The notes under the pieces: generated by a model | Seen by the model: only the letters and a program-made list of their open reading frames with translations | What the model was told of the DNA's origin: nothing | Database searches by the model: none | Origin: Echinarachnius parma | Taxonomy: Eukaryota > Echinodermata > Echinoidea > Clypeasteroida > Echinarachniidae | DNA length: 64,000 nucleotides | NCBI GenBank assembly: GCA_037951105.1 | Contig: JBAMJV010003147.1 | Span: 40,001-104,000 of the forward strand | Reading direction: 5' to 3' | Made by a program: the position numbers and the translations under genes | In this document: one piece after another, positions 59,345 through 64,000 of the stretch | How positions within the stretch are numbered: the stretch's first letter is position 1 | Layout of the letters: the number at the start of each line of letters is the position of its first letter

Positions 59345-59799
59345 GGCGTACCCAGGGGGGGGGGGGGGGGGGGGGATGTGGGTGGGGTTCAACCCCCCCT
59401 TTGACCAAAAAAATGACTGTTTGGTGGGGTTTGAACCCCCCTCCCCTTTTCAAATTTTTGCGGTCTCGACCGTCCATTTCGATGGTCTCGGCTCGAAAAG
59501 TTCGAAAAAGCGTGGTCTCGGCCTCGAAAATGTCGAAAATTTGTGGTGTCGGCTTTTAAAAAATGTCTACGACTACCCCCCCCCCCCCCCGCTTACCGGA
59601 CTCTCAACCACTGGGTCTTGGTCTCGGCCTCGAAAACTGTGGACCGGACCTGGTCTCGATCTCGAAAATTTTGAAGGTACTTGGTCTCGGCTTCGAAAAT
59701 GTTCTACGACTACCCCCCCCCCCCGCTAACAGAATTTATTTTTCGGATGAAAACCCGCCCCCCCCCCCCCCCCCCCTTAAAAAAAATCCTGGGTACGCC
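59345..59799 (-). mobile_element. GGCGTACCCAGG-ended element, second copy
   Basis: The ends are GGCGTACCCAGG and CCTGGGTACGCC, perfect inverted repeats. The inside has about ten TGGTCTCGGC(C/T)TCGAAAA-type units, the reverse of the GAGACCAAG units in 37799-38233, plus C and G runs and a GTTTGAACCCCC motif. Frames that read LGLGLENCG-like phrases are repeat by-products. It lies between the lectin remnant and the EGF exons. Confidence 0.7.
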
Positions 59800-59861
59800 A
59801 CTGACTACTACTACAAGAAAGAACAGTTTTACTTAGGTTTAAGCACTATGCATATACTTAC

Positions 59862-62800
59862 CAGTAGTACAGTACTTTCCAGTCCAGCCATCCTCGCATT
59901 CACACGTGTACTGGTTGATGCTATCAATACACGATCCGTGTAAGCACAGGTTCCCCTCGCAATTGTTGATCAAATCTACAAGAAAACATAATTAAAGCAT
60001 TGTTGTAGTTTGTGTACGGTCCCACACATGCACATATTGATAATTTGCCCCTCTACTGCTATCTTCTAAACACTATTTTATATGTGCATTTTACAATACG
60101 GAGTATGTGGTATTAACCAATGTTTGAAATAAATACACAAAGGACATACCTTCAATACAGAATTGTCCACCCCAGCCCTCCTCGCAGTCACACGTGTACT
60201 GGTTGATGCCATCAACGCACAGTCCATGTTGACACCGGTTCCCCTCACAGTTGTTGATCAAATCTAGGAGGAAAAAACATATTTAAATTCAAGAAGATTT
60301 TGATGAGTATTCATGGTCCTATACAAACGTTTAGATATTTGTTTTTGTGTCCCAAAATAACCAAAACTCGCTTAAAATGACTACATGTAATTGTATATTC
60401 TTCATTTTCGAGACGTTTTCCGTGACATACCTTTACAAATGTCAGCTTCACAATCCCTTTACAAGAATAAGTACAATATTGTTGTAATATAATGCTAAAT
60501 CAGTTAAACTCCTTTATTGACCGATATATAGTTTGATGGAGGGGTGCATTCGTTTTTCATTCGTAGAATCCAAATTACAGGGCTGTTCGATCTGAATGTG
60601 TGTGTATGTGTGTGTTAAATTCATCCTCATCCGTGTACTGGAAACTGTTCAGACGATTTGTAAAAGGCGGACACTCCCTTTAACAAGACTGTAATATGAA
60701 ATATGACAATATAAAATGTGTAGTAAGTGTAGTAAGTGCCAATATTTGAAATAAAACACGCCTGGCATACCTTCAGTACATAATTGTCCACCCCAGCCCA
60801 CCTCGCATTCACATGTGTACTGGTTGATGCCATCAACACACAGGCCGTGTTCACACTGGTTCTCTTCACAGTTGTCGATCACATCTACGAGAAAAAACGA
60901 AACAAAATATTAAATACATTCAAGAAGAGGTGGAAAGCCTACGCCTATGGTTCCATAATAATTAGATTCAGATTCAGTTTATTCAAACCATAAAACAAAA
61001 GTAACAAATATAAATAGCAGTTTGATAATCAATATACAAAATGGTTTTGGACCCCATAGAAGCCGGAGCTTGTAAATTGGGGCCCTTTTACAAATTATAC
61101 AAATTCTAGAGAAATAATATGGTAGGTAGGTCATCATTCAAACCGGATACACACGCCATTCACTCAAGCCCACATCGGGGGCACTGCTATGAATACAAGA
61201 AGATAATAGAAGAAGCGAAGAGGGGGATCCGAAAATACGAAGATAAAGAAAAAGGTAAAATAGAAGAGCAAGTGAAAGTGTAACAGAAAATCTGACAAAG
61301 AACTTAGTTTATAATAGTTGTTGTAGTAAGTCCCTTTTGCATACACACTTGAATCTTGACAAAGTTGTACTTGATCTTATATTCTCAGAGAGATTGTTCC
61401 ATTTGCTTATGCCTACATTTTGAAAGGAGTTTAACGCATGAGTAGAACGTACTGGTGGTTTGTGCAGTAATGATCTTTGCCTAGTGCTATAAGAATGTAT
61501 ACATGAATTACTTACGAACAATGTTTTAAATAGGAACGGTAGATGTCCCGTATGGAAATTATACATAAATATTAGAGTATTCATAGTAATTAGCTCCTGG
61601 ATAGGGAGAATTTTCATCTTTAAAAATAGGGGACTACTAGGGCTATTATATTCAGAGTGAGTAATGATCCTAATTGCCCTTTTTTGTAACACGCGTATTC
61701 TATTGAGATGAGAAAAATAAGAATTACCCCACACAATATTGCAATATAAACTTTTACATTTATTTATATGTCCTTACAAGATTATCTTTACAGGAATATT
61801 GTATAATTTGGCTTATGAGAAGTAAGTACCAATATTTGAATATATTTATTTACCGTCAGTACAGAATTGTCCACCCCAGCCCTCCCCACAGTCACATGTG
61901 TATTGGTTGATGCCATCAACACACAGTCCGTGTACGCACTGGTTGTTCTCACAATCTCACAAAGAGTTATAATGGGTAGTCAGCAAATTCCAACTCGCAC
62001 TCCACCGTAATCTCCCGAGGTAAACTCACGATATGTGTTGGATCGATCGAAGAGCGGTGCTTCGGGCCTTCTTATGAAATTGCATGCAGCACACAGCTGG
62101 TATCTGTATACCGAGCGAGTTTCTCGAGCTGTCACCTAAGGCAATACATATCGCTGATAAGATCAAACAGCGGCACTTTGAAGTCAGTGCGGTTAAGCGT
62201 GTTACGTAGTATTTTTGCTCGTAAACATCTCTGATGGATCTCCATTCGCCTAGTACAAATATTCCGAACGCGACTATTTTTGATGCATTTTCGACTCGGG
62301 TGTTCGGAAGTGGGACAGTTTGCGATCGCTACTTATAACTGAGCCAATGGGGATTACGTACCGTGCGTAAAAATGCGCAATATGGATCCACGCGTCTAAT
62401 ATACCGGTCTGAATTCCCTTTAAGAAGAGGTCGAATAGCTACCGTACGCATCATATGGTTCCATACCCTACCGAAAATATCACAGTGTGCCACTGTGTGA
62501 GCACACTGTGATTTACAGTGTGGACCACGATGTGAACACACTGTGTAGACTATTTTAAATTGGCGAATGTTTCAGTGTGAACAGTCATCACACTGTGAAC
62601 ACACTGTAAACACACTGTGAAGTTGCTCAGATACACAGTGTGAGCGCACTATTTTACCCACTGTGAACGCATGCGGTTTCACACTGTGGTGAGTGCTCTC
62701 ACAGTGTGAGTGGGTGTTCACACCGTGAAAACGCTCCAATTTAACACAGTATACATAATGTGTGAACACTGTGGTCAACACTGTGACACACAATGTGCTA

Positions 62801-63506
62801 ACACTGAGCCACACCGTGTTCATTACGGCAGGGTATGAATATTATTTGTTTAATAAATATGTCCTTACAAGATTATCTTCAGAGGAATATTGTATTTACC
62901 ACGAGACTTGGTAATTTGGTATAAGAGAAGTAAGTAATGTACCAATATTTAAATACATAATTCATATATACTATAGGTTTGTCATTCAATTTCATTATTT
63001 TGTACTTCAAATTCGTCCCGAGGAACCATCAGAGCGGAATTCCTAACTTCAATTTCGTCTTTCGTCAATCAATTTAACAAAAAGACCACACAATTTAGTC
63101 ATTTGTCACACATTTTCGTCAATTGCAAATCAAATTCGTCGGTCACAGTTGCTGAACACATGAAAGCGAAAGCAATCTCGTCAATTGGTAATCAATTTCA
63201 TTAAAATTCGATTCAAATTCGTCCCATGTATTTACGCTGTAATTGTCTGTGTTATATTGTCTTGATGAAATTATTAATTGTAACATTAATCATTTAGGGG
63301 TAACATACACATGTACACACTCGAAAACAAACTCACGCGCACAAAAACACACGCACACACACACACTCACACACACACACACAAACACACATACATTTGC
63401 ACACAATTCACTCCAACACGCACACAAGCACGTTTACAAAAATGTGCAGTTAATTCATTTTTAAGACATACATAGAAATAATATAAAACAATATTAAATA
63501 GTATGT

Positions 63507-63547
<41 letters not shown>

Positions 63548-63892
63548 TTACCCGGGCATACTTGTGGGCACCCGACTTGTGGGGTACTTGTCCTACTACA
63601 GGCTGAAGGAGTGCTACTACAAACTGTTTTTTTTCCACAAAATCTTTGCAACGAAAAAAGGCAACCTTCTGAGTGCATGGGAGGGTAGGGGTATGTCTAG
63701 AAAAAAAAAATTCCTCAAGTATAATTTATGGGGCACAGTCACAAGATTTTGTCACATAACTCTCTGAAGCTAAATACGCCGATTTAAGGCTATTCCTTAG
63801 TGGGGTCCATGATTTATTCCCCACAAGGAAAAAATACCCCACAAGTATATAATTGTACCCACACGAGACCCCACAAGAATGCCGGGGTGAAC

Positions 63893-63931
<39 letters not shown>

Positions 63932-64000
63932 ACATGATATACACATGACATACCCTCAGTACAGAATTGTCCACCCCAGCCCTCCTCGCAGTCACACGTG
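59862..64000 (-). CDS. EGF-repeat protein, paralogue of the 39-50 kb gene (partial)
   Basis: Five EGF exons, all phase 1-1: 63954-64000 (cut by the window edge), 61854-61955, 60771-60884, 60150-60263 and 59862-59975. Four are 114-base type modules like exon 45433-45546 (the edge one judged from its 3' part); 61854-61955 is 102 bases and has a shortened start after a weak GTGAG acceptor. Examples are DVIDNCEENQCEHGLC and DLINNCEGNRCQHGLC, each followed by [20 protein letters not shown]. The C-x-D-x4-Y-x-C hydroxylation pattern is present in all whole modules (C-x-D-S in one). Modules are closer to each other than to the neighbour gene, suggesting recent exon amplification. Start and signal peptide lie beyond the window. 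The expected lectin exon (58805-59118) is decayed, so the gene's end is unknown and it may be a pseudogene. Confidence 0.75.
60962..61740 (-). mobile_element. 5'-truncated LINE with ORF2 C-terminus
   Basis: An open frame of 141 codons (61734-61309) reads RIRVLQKRAIRIITHSEYNS, LPIQELITMNTLIFMY and ISKWNNLSENIRSSTTLSRF, the usual end of non-LTR ORF2 proteins. The 3' tail runs to GAATAAACTGAATCTGAATC at 60962. It is inserted in an intron of the EGF gene, on the same strand. Confidence 0.8.
62462..62837. mobile_element. TIR element packed with CACAGTGTG / CACACTGTG motifs
   Basis: The ends CATACCCTACCG and CGGCAGGGTATG form imperfect inverted repeats. Between them lie more than twenty CACTGTG or CACAGTG motifs in both orientations, many joined as palindromes such as CACAGTGTGAACACTGTG variants. 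Non-coding, about 376 bp, in an intron of the EGF gene. Confidence 0.7.
62838..63550. repeat. AATTCGTC-rich stretch and CA microsatellites
   Basis: 63000-63230 has several CAAATTCGTC / AATTTCGTC repeats spaced irregularly. CA runs follow at 63338-63384 and 63510-63544, with a third at 63894-63929. No exon seen. Confidence 0.6.
63550..63888. mobile_element. MITE between CA microsatellites
   Basis: The left end ACCCGGGCATACTTGTGGGC pairs with the right end CACAAGAATGCCGGGGT in reverse, and inner ACTTGTGGGGTA blocks continue the pairing. It is flanked on both sides by CA repeats, which may be its target or a by-product. Confidence 0.55.

Noticed and set aside
59314-59943. Frames of up to 126 codons with LGLGLE-type repeats
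   Set aside because: They follow the periodic GGTCTCGGCCTCGAAAA units of a repeat element; the last part is the antisense of an EGF exon.

Overview
This is a eukaryotic window, most like a marine invertebrate deuterostome; an echinoderm is my best guess, but no marker here fixes the phylum. The signs are short exons with GT-AG introns, low gene density, AT-rich non-coding DNA, tandem EGF plus C-type-lectin genes, and a very dense, varied load of inverted-repeat DNA transposon derivatives (MITEs and foldback elements) with LINE copies. | Layout. 1-1.2 kb: a 980-bp near-perfect palindromic element with a 9-bp target duplication. 1.6-4.9 kb (+): the last three exons of the mitochondrial acyl carrier protein gene NDUFAB1; its presequence exon is not seen. 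5-10.5 kb: intergenic, at least eight MITEs. 11.05-18.5 kb (-): a complete six-exon ZNF598 gene (873 codons), the E3 ligase that marks collided ribosomes. 19.6-20.3 kb: an element packed with the palindrome AAGCAATTGCTT. 21.9-25.6 kb (-): a complete four-exon sulfurtransferase gene (MPST/TST type, 298 codons). 26.3-38 kb: no host gene recognised; a GC-motif satellite, a LINE remnant, a 2.6-kb nested foldback element, further MITEs and simple repeats. 38.97-49.9 kb (-): a complete eight-exon secreted protein gene with a signal peptide, a Cys-rich N-terminal module, three EGF modules and a C-type-lectin-like domain; an intact two-ORF LINE sits in one intron. 50-57.5 kb: microsatellites, MITEs and a 1.9-kb element built of minisatellites. 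58.8-64 kb (-): a second, related EGF gene with at least five EGF exons; its lectin exon is decayed, and the gene runs off the window edge. | The genes are unrelated housekeeping genes (mitochondrial acyl carrier, ribosome quality control, sulfur metabolism) followed by a small tandem family of secreted EGF-lectin proteins. I see no operon-like or pathway logic. The unusual content lies in the repeats: five TTAA-flanked and pogo-like MITE families, nested insertions with clear target duplications, elements filled with short palindromes, and repeated small tandem duplications that copy exon edges of host genes. All exon boundaries were read from splice consensus, phase and family alignment by eye, without transcripts.
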